A DNA stretch of 64,000 nucleotides. Source: Aureococcus anophagefferens (taxonomy: Eukaryota; Sar; Pelagophyceae; Pelagomonadales; Pelagomonadaceae). The first letter of the stretch is position 1; each line of letters opens with the position of its first letter. Position numbers and translations under genes: made by a program. The stretch lies in NCBI RefSeq assembly GCF_000186865.1, contig NW_008705572.1:1156406-1220405 (forward strand), in the 5' to 3' direction. The notes under the pieces were generated by a model. The model was given only the letters and a program-made list of their open reading frames with translations. It was not told where the DNA came from and ran no database searches. Shown one piece after another: positions 38,222 through 48,054 of this stretch.

Positions 38222-40954
38222 TCACTCGGCCGCGGCGACGACGCGCGCCGCGCCGCGGCGGCCGCTGCCGACGCCGACGGCGCAGGCGTGGGCGCCGGAG
38301 GCGACGGCGTCGACGGCGACGCCGTCGAGGAGGACGCGCGCGGCGTTCGCGACGCAGACCGTGGCCCGGGAATTCGGCGGCACGACGACCGCGGTGGCCG
38401 TCGGCGTCGCGTTGACGGCCACGGGCCCCGCGAGCGTCGGGACGACGCCGTTCGCGAAGGTGAGGTTGCCGAGCTTGGGCTTGACCGTGAAGTTCCGCCA
38501 GGCCGGCGCGGTCTGGGCGACGCCGAGCACGCCCGCGGAGACGCCGACGAGCGCCGCCGTGCCCCAGGGGTGCGAGTAGGTGCCGCCGGCCCATGACTCG
38601 CGCGTCATCGTCGCGCCGGAGTCGCGCATCTCCGCGCACCAGGACTGGGCGTCGCACTTCGTGAGGGCCTCGAGCATCGCGGAGCCGTCGTCGACGTCGC
38701 AGGCCGCGAGCGCGCTCAGGTAGATAAACGCGCCGTAGGACCCGAAGCCCTCGAGCCCCCAGGCCTTGACGTCCGCGCACGCCGTCGCCGCGGCCGCGGG
38801 CTCGAGGAGGCCGTTGTAGAGGAACCACGCGGCCGTCGTCACGCCCGCGTGGCCGGCGACGTCCGCGCAGGCGCCGTCGCAGTAGCGGTTCGCGCTCGCG
38901 TTCCACATGTGCGTCTTCATCGCCGCGTAGAGGGCGTCGGCGTCCGCGGCGGCGGCCTTTGCGACGGCGCCGCCGGCCGTGGCCGCGAGCTTGCGGAGGC
39001 CGGCGACGGCGAAGGCCTGGTCGACGCTCAGGTGGTCCGAGGCGCGGAACATGGCGCCGCTCGGGCCGGGGAACCAGTCGACGATGTGGTGGCCCGGGCC
39101 CGCGGGCGGGCTCGAGCACTTGTTCGGCGGCTTGCTGCAGCTCAGCAGGCCCGTCGCGTCCGCGTCCGCCGGGTAGCGCGTGTCGTTGCGCAAAAGGTCC
39201 GCGTAGGTCTCGGCGACGACGGTCTCGCCCGTCGCCATGTAGTCGGCCCAGGCGAGGAGCGGCGCCATCTGGAGCCACTCGACGGGCCACGTCGGCGCCT
39301 CGAGGACGTAGGACACGCTGTGCCGCAGGAGCGCCGCGTCGCGCTGGACCCAGAGCCGCGCGGTGCCCGCGCAGAGCATGTCCGCCTCGTAGGGCCGCCG
39401 CTCGCGCGTGTTGCTGTCCGTGAACGTGTCGAGGACGCCGGCCTCCACCGTCCACCGCGCGAGCTCGTAGACGCCGTCGAGCGTCGCGTCGCTCGAATCG
39501 AACGACGACTCCGCGGCGTCGTAGGGGTACTCCGCGGTCCACGCGCCGACGTCGAGGTCGGTGGCGACGTCGAAGGACCCCGCGAGCACGTCGACCTGAA
39601 CGTAGCGGAACTCCATGTACTGGTGGGTCTCGTAGCGCATGGGGCCGCCGCGGAGCGTGAGGTTGAAGACGAAGCCCCAGGCGTCGCCCACGGTGCTGTT
39701 CGCGGCGCTCTCGCCCGTCGTCACGCGGAGCACGACGCCGTCGACGCCCTCGGCCGTCGCGAACGTGAGCCCCCCCTCGAACTCGCGGCCGAAGTCGCCG
39801 AAGAAGTGGCCGCCGACCTACGAAGACGCGGCGATCGTGTCGCCCGCCGCGCGACGCTGGCGATCGTTTCCCCGTGGCCGCGGGACGCCGCCGGCGACGG
39901 CGGCGAGCTTCACCGTCGCCGCCGCGTCGACGATCCGCACGGGCCGCGCGAGCTTCGGCGCGACGGCGCCGACGGCCGCGGCGGGCGCCGCGGCCGTCCA
40001 GTCGCCGCCGAGGGACGCGAGGGGCGCCGCGCGCCAGCGCACGGCCGCCGCGTCCGCGCCGAAGGCGGGCTCGAGGCGCGCGTCGGCGTTCTCGAGGCGC
40101 ACCTTGTACCAGCTCTTGGCGAGGGTCGGGCCCAGGTACGCGTCCGCGTCGAACGCGAGCCAGGAGCCGTCCGTCGCGTAGGACGTCGTCGTCCCGTCGC
40201 CGGCGACGACGTCGATCTGCACGAGGACGCCGCGCACCTGGGGGTGGGCGTCCTTCGACGCGACGCCCTGGGCCGCGACGGCGACGGCGCCGCCGTCGCC
40301 GAAGAATCGCGTGACGTCGTAGGTGTCGTAGGCGCCGGTCCGGAAGGTCGCGTTCGTGCCGTCGCGGGCCATGGGCGCCTCGCCGCGGCCCGGTCCGCAG
40401 CCGAGGAGCTCGCCGGCGACCCAGACCTTGTACGAGCAGAGCACGAAGTCGTCGCCGAGGCCCGACGCGTAGAGCGTCGCGCGCGCGACGCCCTCGACCG
40501 CCGGGACCTCGCCGCGGAGGAAGGCGAAGGCCGCCTTGCTGTTCGAGTGCCAGATGAAGGACGCGTTGGGGGCGAAGGCCGCCGCGGTGACAAAGGATCC
40601 CGTCGCCGCGGCCGACGCGCCGCACGCGTCGCTCGTCGTGGTCACGGTCCAGGCGTAGCTCGCGCTACCGTTGAGCGCGGCGCCGCCGTAGGCCGCCAAA
40701 GCCGTCGGCGAGGCGACGGTGCCGGAGTCCCAGATGACGGCGTCGGCTGCGTCGGTGACGGTGATGGCGTAGGACGTTTGCATCGCGTCCGTGGCGTCAT
40801 CGCAGGGTGCCACCGCCCAGCGAAACATGGGCGACGTGGACACGCCGAGGGCCGGCACGGGCTTGAGGTCCACGACGAGCTGTGTAGGGGTGCCCGCCCA
40901 GGCGTAGGGCAGGAGCAGGAAGGGCAGCATGATGATTCGGCAGAAGGGCAGCAT
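38222..40954 (-). CDS. Secreted alpha-L-rhamnosidase-like glycoside hydrolase (GH78), two exons
   Basis: Exon 1 40954-39887, GT-AG intron 39818-39886 (69 bp), exon 2 39817-38222; about 887 residues from the ATG at 40954 (40978 and 40930 are alternatives). The signal peptide is MLPFCRIIMLPFLLLPYAWA. The N-terminal Ig-like domain has the GH78 start (VVDLKPVPALGVSTSPMFRW, AVIWDSGTV), then WYKVRLENADARL. The junction gives FFGDFGREFEGGLTF, the 'DfGq...G' box. The (alpha/alpha)6 domain has DTFTDSNTRERRPYEADMLC and a Trp-rich active-site helix region. It should hydrolyse rhamnosyl or similar linkages outside the cell or in a vacuole. The intron start and exon-2 start are nearly the same (GTCCCGCGGCCAC versus GTCGGCGGCCAC), like an eroded insertion duplication. 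Confidence 0.78.
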
Positions 40955-41016
40955 GTTTCGGCAGGCTGCACACACCATGCTTCCGAAGGAAGACGGCAAA
41001 CTGGCTGCTTTGTCGA

Positions 41017-41125
41017 CATTGCAGTTGTCGTTGCCGCGAGCCCCTCGGCGGGCTGCTGCGAGACGGACGGTCGCGGCCGCGTGGGACACGAGATCAGCTG
41101 CAGTTCACGTTACGATGCGAACAAC
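41017..41125 (+). pseudogene. Inverted fragment of the sulfotransferase-like gene
   Basis: On the plus strand this reads VVAASPSAGCCETDGRGRVG followed by HEISC. It parallels AAASPSTGCFKTDGHGRMTH and AVSC at the N terminus of the convergent sulfotransferase gene (minus strand, about 41830-41905). DNA identity is high across about 55 bp (GCGAGCCCCTCG[A/G]CGGGCTGCT). Only this small piece is present, then the frame runs into the antisense of the parent. It is a truncated inverted copy, not a gene. Confidence 0.65.
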
Positions 41126-41944
41126 TCAGTCGAACATGTGCTGCGGGTCCCGGGAGAAGCCGAAGGCGTCGAAGTCGCGCGCGTAGAGCCGGCGCACCTT
41201 GGCCGCCGTCGCGTCGTCGTAGTAGGCACGCTGGTCCCAGGGCGGCGACGGCTTGAAGGCCGCGGCGGACACGGTCCGCTTCGTCGACGCGCAGCTCGAG
41301 ACGCAGTGGCGGCTCGAGAAGTTGCGCCGCGGGTAGCCGAGCGCGGCGAGGAGCAGGAGCGTGTCGTCCTGCAGGTTGTTCGTCCTCAGCACGAAGGGGT
41401 TGGCCCCTCGCGGCAGGAGCTCCGACGCCGTGCGCACGGGCGGCGCGGCGAGGTTCGCGACCCAGCCGCGGAAGTGGGAGATTTGCTCGCGCTCGTCGAA
41501 GCCCCAGGGCTTGATCTCCTGGCCCCCGGAGATTTTCTTGTGCCACGCCGCGCTCGAAATCACGCGTCGAAACGGATTCGCGGCAAGCACGATCAAGAAG
41601 TCGTCCGGGCACCGGCCGCGCGGCGGCGCGTGCTCGTGCGAGCACGTGTCCACGTGGAGGTCTTTCGTGAACATGTCCGTGAGCGTCGACGTCCCCGAGT
41701 GCTCCGGCAGCAGCGCGACCCAGGTCCTATTCCGCGCAACGCCCCAGCATCCATTGCGGGCTATGCCCGTCGTGCAGCTCTTCGCGCAGGCCGGCTGGGT
41801 CTTGCAGGCGTAGCCGCCGTTGCGCGCGGAGCGGCCTTCGCATGAGACGGCGTGCGTCATGCGGCCGTGGCCGTCCGTCTTGAAGCAGCCCGTCGAGGGG
41901 CTCGCAGCAGCGGCGGCTAGGAGAGCTGCTGCCCATCTCATCAT
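41126..41944 (-). CDS. Sulfotransferase-like type II/secretory protein
   Basis: 272 residues; the ATG at 41944 gives signal/anchor MMRWAAALLAAAAASPSTG. An N-terminal Cys-rich patch (GCFKTDGHGRMTHAVSC, CKTQPACAKSC) is followed by WVALLPEHSGTSTLTDMF (a 5'-phosphosulfate-loop-like segment) and FLIVLAANPFRRVISSAAWH, equivalent to the 'vvRdPfeRllS' box of sulfotransferases. The end, VRRLYARDFDAFGF, is the usual 'l.....y..Df..fgY' tail. I infer Golgi carbohydrate sulfation using PAPS. The conserved Arg before DP is replaced (AANP), so activity is not certain. It is divergent (116 bp) from the GT25-GT2 gene. Confidence 0.6.
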   Translation of the reverse strand: MMRWAAALLAAAAASPSTGCFKTDGHGRMTHAVSCEGRSARNGGYACKTQPACAKSCTTGIARNGCWGVARNRTWVALLPEHSGTSTLTDMFTKDLHVDTCSHEHAPPRGRCPDDFLIVLAANPFRRVISSAAWHKKISGGQEIKPWGFDEREQISHFRGWVANLAAPPVRTASELLPRGANPFVLRTNNLQDDTLLLLAALGYPRRNFSSRHCVSSCASTKRTVSAAAFKPSPPWDQRAYYDDATAAKVRRLYARDFDAFGFSRDPQHMFD

Positions 41945-42060
41945 CTCGCAGCCCATCGCATCACGCCCGAGAGAAATGCAATGTCGACCCATTGATGTCT
42001 GGAAGCATGGGCTGCCTCATCAGAGAGATGCTACGCGAAACGTGTTGCTGAGACGACGCC

Positions 42061-44625
42061 ATGGCGGACGCCGACACCATCGCCGCGATGCTCGCGGGCA
42101 TCAAAATCTACTACATCAACCTCGACCGCGCGACGCTGCGACGCGAGGCGATGGAGGCGCAGCTCGCGCGCTGCGACGACGTCGTGCGCGTGGCGGCCGT
42201 CGACGGCGCCGCCGACGCGGCGGCGCCGGCGGCGCGCTTGCAGGCCTGGGGCCTCGAGGACGACGACCGATCGCCGGCGGAGCTCGCGTGCGTCCTGTCG
42301 CACGTCGAGGCCGCCGCGCGCGCGCGCGACGGCGGCGGCGACCTGAGCCTCGTGCTCGAGGACGACGCCTGCCTCGCGCACGTCGCCGTACCCCTCGCGG
42401 ACATCGCCGCGCGCGCGCCGGACGGCTGGACCGTGCTGCAGCTCGCGTGCAACAACGCGGACGCGCAGCGCGCGTCGCTCGCGAACGGCGCGCCGTTCGC
42501 GCCGTGGCGCCGCGACCACTGGGGCGCGGGCGCGTACCTGCTGTCGCGCGCCGGCGCGGCGGCCTGCGCGGATCCGTCGACATTCTCGCCGCGGCTCGGC
42601 AAGCTCGTCGCCGACGAGGCCGTCTTCTGGCGCGCGGGCGCGTACAGCTACACGCGCCCCTGCGTCGGCGACCTCGCGGTCGACGGGTCCGCGATCCAGT
42701 CGGCGGACCACACGGAGCTCGTCCACGGGCCGTCGCGGGCGCTGACCCGCGCCTACTTCTCGGGCGCCTGGCACGACCGCCGCGTGCTCGGCGCGCTCTT
42801 CGACGGCCGCGCCGCGCTCGCGCTCGTCGCCCGCTTCGTCGCCGGCGACGCGGACCCGGCCGCCGTCGACGCGTGGGTCGCGGACGCGCTCCAGCGCGGC
42901 GCGACGTGGGTCGCGCTCTTCGGGCCGAAGCCGGACGCGCTCGCGGCGCGCGTCGCCTGGCTCGGCGGCCAGGCGACGTGGGGGGCCGCGGCCGCGCCGG
43001 ACCCGGCCGCCGCAATCGCGGCCGGCCGGCGGCTCCGCGCGCGGCACGTGGTCTGGCTCCCGTCCGGCGCCTTCCTCGCCGGCCCGCCGCTCGCCGCCGC
43101 GCTCGACGGCGACGACCCGGCGGCCGCGCGGCGCGCCGCGCGCCACGCGGAGCGGCCGCTCGCCGGCGGCGGCGGCGGCACGGCCTTCCGCCTCGACGGC
43201 GGCGCGGGCGCCGGGCCGCCCCACGCGGCGCTCCGCGCCGTCGCGTCGCGCGTCGCCGAAGAAATCCTCCCGCCGCCGCCGGCGCCGCCGCCGGACCACC
43301 TCTGCTGGCGCGCCAAGAGCTCCGGCGCCGTCGTCCGCGCGGGCGTCGACAGGGCGAGCGCGGTCGTCGGCGAGGTCGCGCGCGGCGGCGGCGTCGTCCT
43401 CGCGCGCGACCCCTTCATACGCGCCGCCGACGGCACGCAGCGCTGCGCCGTCGCCGCGCCGCTCGTCGGCTTCGCGTCGCTCAAGGCCCTCGAGCCCTGG
43501 GGCCGCGCGACGACGCTCTACTGGGAGCTCAGCGCGCTCCGGGACCGCGCCGCGGGCGGCGCGGCGTACTGGAGCGACGGCTCCGACGACGGCTCCGACG
43601 ACGAAAGCGGCGACGCGCCCGCGCGCGCCTACGACCCCGTCGAGCGCTGGGCCGCGGGCGCGCGCGCCTTCGGCGATCTGGCCGCGCGCGCGCGCTACGC
43701 GGTCCGCGGCGCCGAGGCCCGCGCGGGGCCCGGCCGCCTCTCGGCGCCCTGCGCGCTCGACGAGGCCGCGTGGGCCGCGGGCGCGCCGCCGGGCCCCTGG
43801 CCCTGCCGGGGCCTCGCGCTGCCGCCGCGGGGCGCGGTCGCGGGCCGCGTCTCCGTCGTCTGCCCGACGACGTTTGCGCGGCGCCCCTTCCACGCGCTCC
43901 TCCTCGCGAATGCGCGGTGTCAGACGTGGCCCGACGTCGAGCTCCTCGTCTACGACGACGGGCCGGCGCCGTCGCCCCTGCTCCGCGGCGCGCGGGACTG
44001 CCTCTACGTCCACGGCGGCCGGGACCCGCGCCTGTCGCTCGGCGAGAAGCGCAACCGGCTCCTCGCGCTCGCGACGGGCGAGTACGTCGCGAACTTCGAC
44101 GACGACAACGTCTACGCGCCGACCTACCTCGAGGCCATGGTCCGCCGCCTCGACGCGTCTGGCGCGGGCCTCGTGTCGCTCGACGAGGCCTGGGTCGCGA
44201 CGCTCGCCGGCGCCGCGGCGAACGGCGCGGACGCCTGCCGGCGCCTCGGCGGCTTTCACGCGCGCGGCGAGACCTTTCTCCACCGCAACGTCGCCCTCGC
44301 CGCCGCGGCCTACGCGCCGCTCAACGTCGGCGAGGAGGTCGGCCTCCTCGCGGCCCTCCCGAACACGGCCGTCGTCGACGACGTCGGCCTCTTCCTCCAC
44401 GTCGAGCACGGCCGCAACACCGTCGACTTCGAGCTCCTCGACGGGAGGGAGGAGGACGTCGCCTTCACCCAGCTCCTCGGGCGCGCCGCGCTCCCGGCGG
44501 CCGCGCCCCTCCGCGGCTCCTGGCCCGCGCGCGAGCTCGGCGAGCTCTGGCGCGCGCTCGCCGCGGCCGACGCGCCGCCGCCGGTGCCGCCGGACGCGGC
44601 GGCGACCCCGGAGCGGGGCGCGTGA
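42061..44625 (+). CDS. Bifunctional GT25-GT2 glycosyltransferase with central SH3b-like segment
   Basis: 854 residues. Residues ~14-240 match glycosyltransferase family 25: IKIYYINLDRATLRREAMEA, CVLSHVEAAARA, LVLEDDACL and HWGAGAYLLSRAGA. A middle region contains VRAGVDRASAVVGEVARGGG and GFASLKALEP, like the SH3b-type repeats common in algae. The last ~250 residues are a GT-A family 2 domain: VSVVCPTTFARRPFHALLL, DVELLVYDDG, GEKRNRLLALATGEYVANFD and DDDNVY (DXD). No signal peptide, so cytosolic-facing or leaderless; the family usually works on lipid-linked or protein-linked glycans. Its stop is 2 bp from the convergent stop of the next gene. Confidence 0.75.
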   Translation: MADADTIAAMLAGIKIYYINLDRATLRREAMEAQLARCDDVVRVAAVDGAADAAAPAARLQAWGLEDDDRSPAELACVLSHVEAAARARDGGGDLSLVLEDDACLAHVAVPLADIAARAPDGWTVLQLACNNADAQRASLANGAPFAPWRRDHWGAGAYLLSRAGAAACADPSTFSPRLGKLVADEAVFWRAGAYSYTRPCVGDLAVDGSAIQSADHTELVHGPSRALTRAYFSGAWHDRRVLGALFDGRAALALVARFVAGDADPAAVDAWVADALQRGATWVALFGPKPDALAARVAWLGGQATWGAAAAPDPAAAIAAGRRLRARHVVWLPSGAFLAGPPLAAALDGDDPAAARRAARHAERPLAGGGGGTAFRLDGGAGAGPPHAALRAVASRVAEEILPPPPAPPPDHLCWRAKSSGAVVRAGVDRASAVVGEVARGGGVVLARDPFIRAADGTQRCAVAAPLVGFASLKALEPWGRATTLYWELSALRDRAAGGAAYWSDGSDDGSDDESGDAPARAYDPVERWAAGARAFGDLAARARYAVRGAEARAGPGRLSAPCALDEAAWAAGAPPGPWPCRGLALPPRGAVAGRVSVVCPTTFARRPFHALLLANARCQTWPDVELLVYDDGPAPSPLLRGARDCLYVHGGRDPRLSLGEKRNRLLALATGEYVANFDDDNVYAPTYLEAMVRRLDASGAGLVSLDEAWVATLAGAAANGADACRRLGGFHARGETFLHRNVALAAAAYAPLNVGEEVGLLAALPNTAVVDDVGLFLHVEHGRNTVDFELLDGREEDVAFTQLLGRAALPAAAPLRGSWPARELGELWRALAAADAPPPVPPDAAATPERGA

Positions 44626-44627
44626 CG

Positions 44628-45434
44628 TTACGGGGCGCGCATGCCGAGCCGGAGTCGCCGCGCGGCGTGCGTCATGTCGACGCCGTGGCCGGCGCGCCGC
44701 GGTTGGCGCCCGGAGGCGCGCCGGAGAATGGGCTGGGGCCGGATGCGCGTGCCCGCGGGCGCAGGGTAGCGCTGCCAGTCCGCGCGGTCCGCGCGCGCGC
44801 GCGCGGATCGCGCGCGCCGACCGGCCGCGGCGTCGGGCGGCGGCCGCGCGACGGGCCGCGCGGACGCCTCGTAGCTGACGATGCGGCCCCGGCCGTGGGC
44901 CCGCGAGACGCCCGGCCTGCCGGCGGCCGTGGGCTCGGCCTCCTCGAGGAGCGCGGCCCGCCGGTGCTGCCCGAGCGCGCCCGTGAAGAGCGACGCCGTG
45001 TGGCCGAGCAGGAGCTGCGAGTCCGCGCCGCAGACGTCGCTCTCGACGCGCTTCGACCAGCGGTCGCCGCGGCTCGTCCGCGGCGCGGCGGCGTCGGCGC
45101 CCGCGGTCGCGTCGGCGTCGCCCGCGAAGCCGCTGTCGAACTCGCGGTCCCAGCGGCCGCGGTGCACGAGCTCGCGCTCGGGCTTCGCGTACGCGCTCGG
45201 GTCCGCCGTGCCGTGGCGCTGGACCATGGCGAGCTCGCGCGAGAGCTCGGCCACGGACACAACCTTCTCCGTGTGGTGGATGTGCTTCTCGGCGATGGCG
45301 GACTTGAACAAAATGGACTCGGGGGGGCCCTGGGTGTGCGGCGTCGCCTGTCGCCGCGCGGCCTGCGGCCCCGGGAAGAGCGATGGCTGCTCGACGGTCG
45401 ACACGCGGCGGGCCGCAGCGCGCAGGCGGTCCAT
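44628..45434 (-). CDS. Hypothetical basic protein
   Basis: 268 residues from the ATG at 45434 (frame extends to 45491 without an ATG). I do not recognise it. The best conserved-looking part is ESILFKSAIAEKHIHHTEKV, followed by SVAELSRELAMVQRHG and VHRGRWDREFDSGFAG. The second half is Arg/Ala/Pro-rich and probably disordered. No membrane segments. A GGCTGCC box is 18 bp upstream of the ATG. Possibly a cytoskeletal or axoneme-like small protein; this is only a guess from composition. Confidence 0.55.
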   Translation of the reverse strand: MDRLRAAARRVSTVEQPSLFPGPQAARRQATPHTQGPPESILFKSAIAEKHIHHTEKVVSVAELSRELAMVQRHGTADPSAYAKPERELVHRGRWDREFDSGFAGDADATAGADAAAPRTSRGDRWSKRVESDVCGADSQLLLGHTASLFTGALGQHRRAALLEEAEPTAAGRPGVSRAHGRGRIVSYEASARPVARPPPDAAAGRRARSARARADRADWQRYPAPAGTRIRPQPILRRASGRQPRRAGHGVDMTHAARRLRLGMRAP

Positions 45435-45537
45435 GGGGGTGTCGCTCTGGGGGCAGCCTTGCCGTGCACCAAAGTGCGTTGAGCTTTCCAACGGGATGCC
45501 TCACCAAGCGCGACAGACAGAGCCTCCTTACCCGCGC

Positions 45538-46920
45538 CTAGAAGACGAGGCGCGCGACGGGGATGCGGACGGGGACGCGGACGGGCACGCGCGCCGCGAG
45601 GGCCGCGAGGCGCCCGACGAACGCGAAGCGCGCGGGGTACGCCGCGAATTTGGGAATCGCGCGGATCGCCGCGAGGGCCCGCGCGACGCGCCGGGCGCGC
45701 CAGAGGACGAGCCCCTGCGGGACGAGGAACGCGGCGGCCGCGTGCGTGAGCGCGTGCGTCGCGACGCGGCGCACCAGGGCCCGGCCGCGGCCGGCCGGCG
45801 CGGCCGCGGCGGCCGCGGGCGCGGCGAGGCGCAGCGGCGCGGCGGCGTCCGCCGGCGCGGGGCCGGGCGCCGCGCAGCAGACGACGACGGGCGGGTCCGT
45901 GTGGACGAAGAGCACGCAGGCGCCGGCGTCGAGCTCGTCCGCGGACGGCGCGCGGACCGCGGGCCGCGGCCGCGCGAGCGCGGACCGGACGGCGAGGCAG
46001 ACGAAGGACGCGTTGAGCGCGAGGACGGCCAGCGCGAGCCGCAGCGCGCCCCGCGCGCCCGCGGCGCGCCGCGACTTCGGCTTGGCGGAGACCGCGCGCG
46101 GCGGCGGCGCGGCGTAGACCGCGCGCGGCGGCGCGACCTTGGGCGACGCGTAGCCCTCGACGTCCTCCGTGGGCGTGACGCGCGACGGCGGCGCCGCGCG
46201 CTCGACCGCCGTCGTCGGCGGCGTGAGCGCGCAGAACTGGCTCCAGCTCGACTCGCTCTCGAAGTAGTCGACGCGCGGCGGCGTGAGCTTCGGCGACGAG
46301 CCCGCGTCGACCGTGATGGGCGTCGGCGGCGGCGCGGCTTCGGCGGGGGGCTCCGCGGGGGCCTCGGCGGGGGCCTCCGCGGGCTCGGGCTCGGCGTCGG
46401 GCTCCGCGGGATCCACGGGCTCGGGCTCCGCGGGTTCCACGGGCTCGATGACGGCGTCGGCGGGCGCGGCCTCCGCGGGCTCGGCGACGGCGTCGGCGGG
46501 CGCGGCCTCCGCGGGCGCGACCTCCGCGCGGGCGCAGCACTTGTCGAGCAGCTTGACGAGCGGCGCGTCCGCCGCGTCGACGTTCGGTGGCGAGTTCTCC
46601 TTGTCCATGGTCGCGAGCGTCGTCGGCCGGCGCATGGGACGCCGCAGCGCGCTCTGCGCCCGGAGCCAGCGCATTGCCGGCGGGCCGTAGCGCGACGAGA
46701 GGTCGTGGACGAGCTCGTCCGCGCGGCCCTCGTAATGCTTGAGGATCAGATCGATGCGGCTGGGGATAGCGTTGTCCGCGTTAAAGAAGCTGTAGAAGTT
46801 CAGTAAGATTTCGCTGTTCATCACGATGCTCCAGCACTCCGGCGGCGTCGTGCGCGTGAGCCGCGGCGTATTCTTCGCTGTGAGCGGACGCCTTTGGCGG
46901 CGCATCTCGTCCTCCGTCAT
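45538..46920 (-). CDS. Unknown protein with N-terminal 'FYxxxN' helical motif and C-terminal membrane segments
   Basis: 460 residues from the ATG at 46920. The N-terminal third contains LLNFYSFFNADNAIPSRIDL, ILKHYEGRADELVHDLSSRY and G, a short helical motif (FY..yNp.k...vd.iL.kY.Gre.eL...L..KYG) that recurs in unrelated algal and oomycete proteins and has no assigned function. The centre is long Pro/Ala/Glu repeats (AEAPAEAPAEPPAEA). The C-terminal part has hydrophobic segments (GALRLALAVLALNASFVCLA and one or two weaker ones) with Arg-rich loops, ending PVRVPVRIPVARLVF. I infer a membrane-anchored protein with a cytosolic adaptor N terminus. Confidence 0.6.
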   Translation of the reverse strand: MTEDEMRRQRRPLTAKNTPRLTRTTPPECWSIVMNSEILLNFYSFFNADNAIPSRIDLILKHYEGRADELVHDLSSRYGPPAMRWLRAQSALRRPMRRPTTLATMDKENSPPNVDAADAPLVKLLDKCCARAEVAPAEAAPADAVAEPAEAAPADAVIEPVEPAEPEPVDPAEPDAEPEPAEAPAEAPAEPPAEAAPPPTPITVDAGSSPKLTPPRVDYFESESSWSQFCALTPPTTAVERAAPPSRVTPTEDVEGYASPKVAPPRAVYAAPPPRAVSAKPKSRRAAGARGALRLALAVLALNASFVCLAVRSALARPRPAVRAPSADELDAGACVLFVHTDPPVVVCCAAPGPAPADAAAPLRLAAPAAAAAAPAGRGRALVRRVATHALTHAAAAFLVPQGLVLWRARRVARALAAIRAIPKFAAYPARFAFVGRLAALAARVPVRVPVRIPVARLVF

Positions 46921-47269
46921 CACTCGACCGCGTGCCAAACAAGCCAAGTTGTATGCTCGTGGAGATTACAGCCGAGCGTCGAACCAGTCAAGCTGTATAC
47001 ACGCAGACGCTACGCGAGTGTTCCAAGCCAGTCAATGTACGTGGACGTGGACGAAGGTCACGTAGAGGAGCCGTGCGGTGCTGTCGCCGACGAAGAGCAC
47101 GAGCGGCGCCTCCGCGGCGAGGGCGCGCTCGAGCTCGCCGCCGCGCACAACCGAGTCCGGCCTTGGGCCAAAAGCCACCGACTTTTCGGCACCATCGACC
47201 CAAAACACATACCGTAGCAACGAGCCGTAGAGAAACCTCCGAAGAAGACGATTACCCGCCTCAAATTTC
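46921..47269. other. Intergenic region with an SGNH-like coding fragment
   Basis: Between the previous gene and the thioredoxin gene. On the minus strand 47032-47220 is an open 62-codon frame containing PLVLFVGDSTARLLYVTFV. 'LVFVGDS..R' is the opening of SGNH/PC-esterase type proteins, but the frame ends at once in a VHVHVH repeat. It may be a truncated relic. Short direct repeats (AGCCAAGTTGTAT, AGTCAAGCTGTAT) lie at 46940-47000. Confidence 0.3.
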
Positions 47270-47868
47270 CTAGTTCTCCTTCTTCGCGCCGAGGCAGTGG
47301 GTCTCGACGAAGTGGCGGAGGTTGTTCTCGTTGGCGCCGGAGAGGGCCCCGGCGAGCGCGCCGTCGCGGTAGACCTGGAACGTGGGCATCATCGTGACCT
47401 TGGCGGCCTCGGCGACGTCCTCGAGGTCGTCGACGTCGACCTTGACGAAGGTCGCGGCCTCGTCGAAGGTCGCCGCGAGGCGCTTGAAGAAGGGGTAGAT
47501 CTTCTGGCAGGGCTTGCACCACGGCGCCGTGAAGTCGACGACGAGCGCGCGGCCGCCGGCCGTCGCGGCGATTTTCGCCTGCCAGTCCTCCGCGGACCTG
47601 CGAACGCGCGGCGTCGCGCGACGCGCGCTCGTCCGCGCGAGCGGGCGCGGGCCGCGCGCGAGACGTAGGGCGTGTCGGCGAGCTCGGCGTCGGGCCGGTC
47701 GTCGAGCGCGCGCGTCGCCTCCGGCGGCGCGGCGTCCGCGCGGCCGAGCAGCCGAAGCACGGGGCCCGCGCAGCGCTCCCACAGGTACTTGAGGCCGAAG
47801 AGCACGAGGGGCCAGATGGCGTTGATCGGGATGCACACACCGCCAAAACAGATCAGTCCGCCGCTCAT
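47270..47868 (-). CDS. Membrane-anchored thioredoxin-like protein, two exons
   Basis: Exon 1 47868-47660, exon 2 47597-47270; 178 residues. Exon 1 encodes MSGGLICFGGVCIPINAIWP then LVLFGLKYLWERC, a hydrophobic hairpin resembling UPF0729-type small membrane proteins. Exon 2 is a thioredoxin fold: ALVVDFTAPWCKPCQKIYPF (active site WCKPC), FVKVDVDDLEDVAEAAKVTM and MPTFQVYRDG (cis-Pro). The frames differ; a 62-nt intron (47598-47659) with GC donor and GCAG acceptor joins YVS|SAEDWQAKI. Other GC donors (e.g. after DT) fit too. The protein probably reduces disulfides next to a membrane. It is divergent (186 bp) from the Asp hydroxylase gene. Confidence 0.72.
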
Positions 47869-48054
47869 CGCGCCGCTCGCACGCGCCGCGCGGCGTCGAC
47901 GATTCGTGCGTGGGTCGGACGGCGCGGCGGCGAAGGCGTGGGGGACGCAGGCGCTGGCGCGGTCGACGGACGCGCGGCACGCTGTGCCACAAGGCCTGTG
48001 GCAGATCGATTGCACTCGAGTATGGGCGTCGAAGTTCGTCGTCCGGAGCGACCC

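Noticed and set aside
46921..47269. A functional SGNH-esterase gene
   Set aside because: Only the GDS-containing block is present (62 codons) and it ends in a low-complexity VHVHVH tail; no catalytic DxxH region follows.
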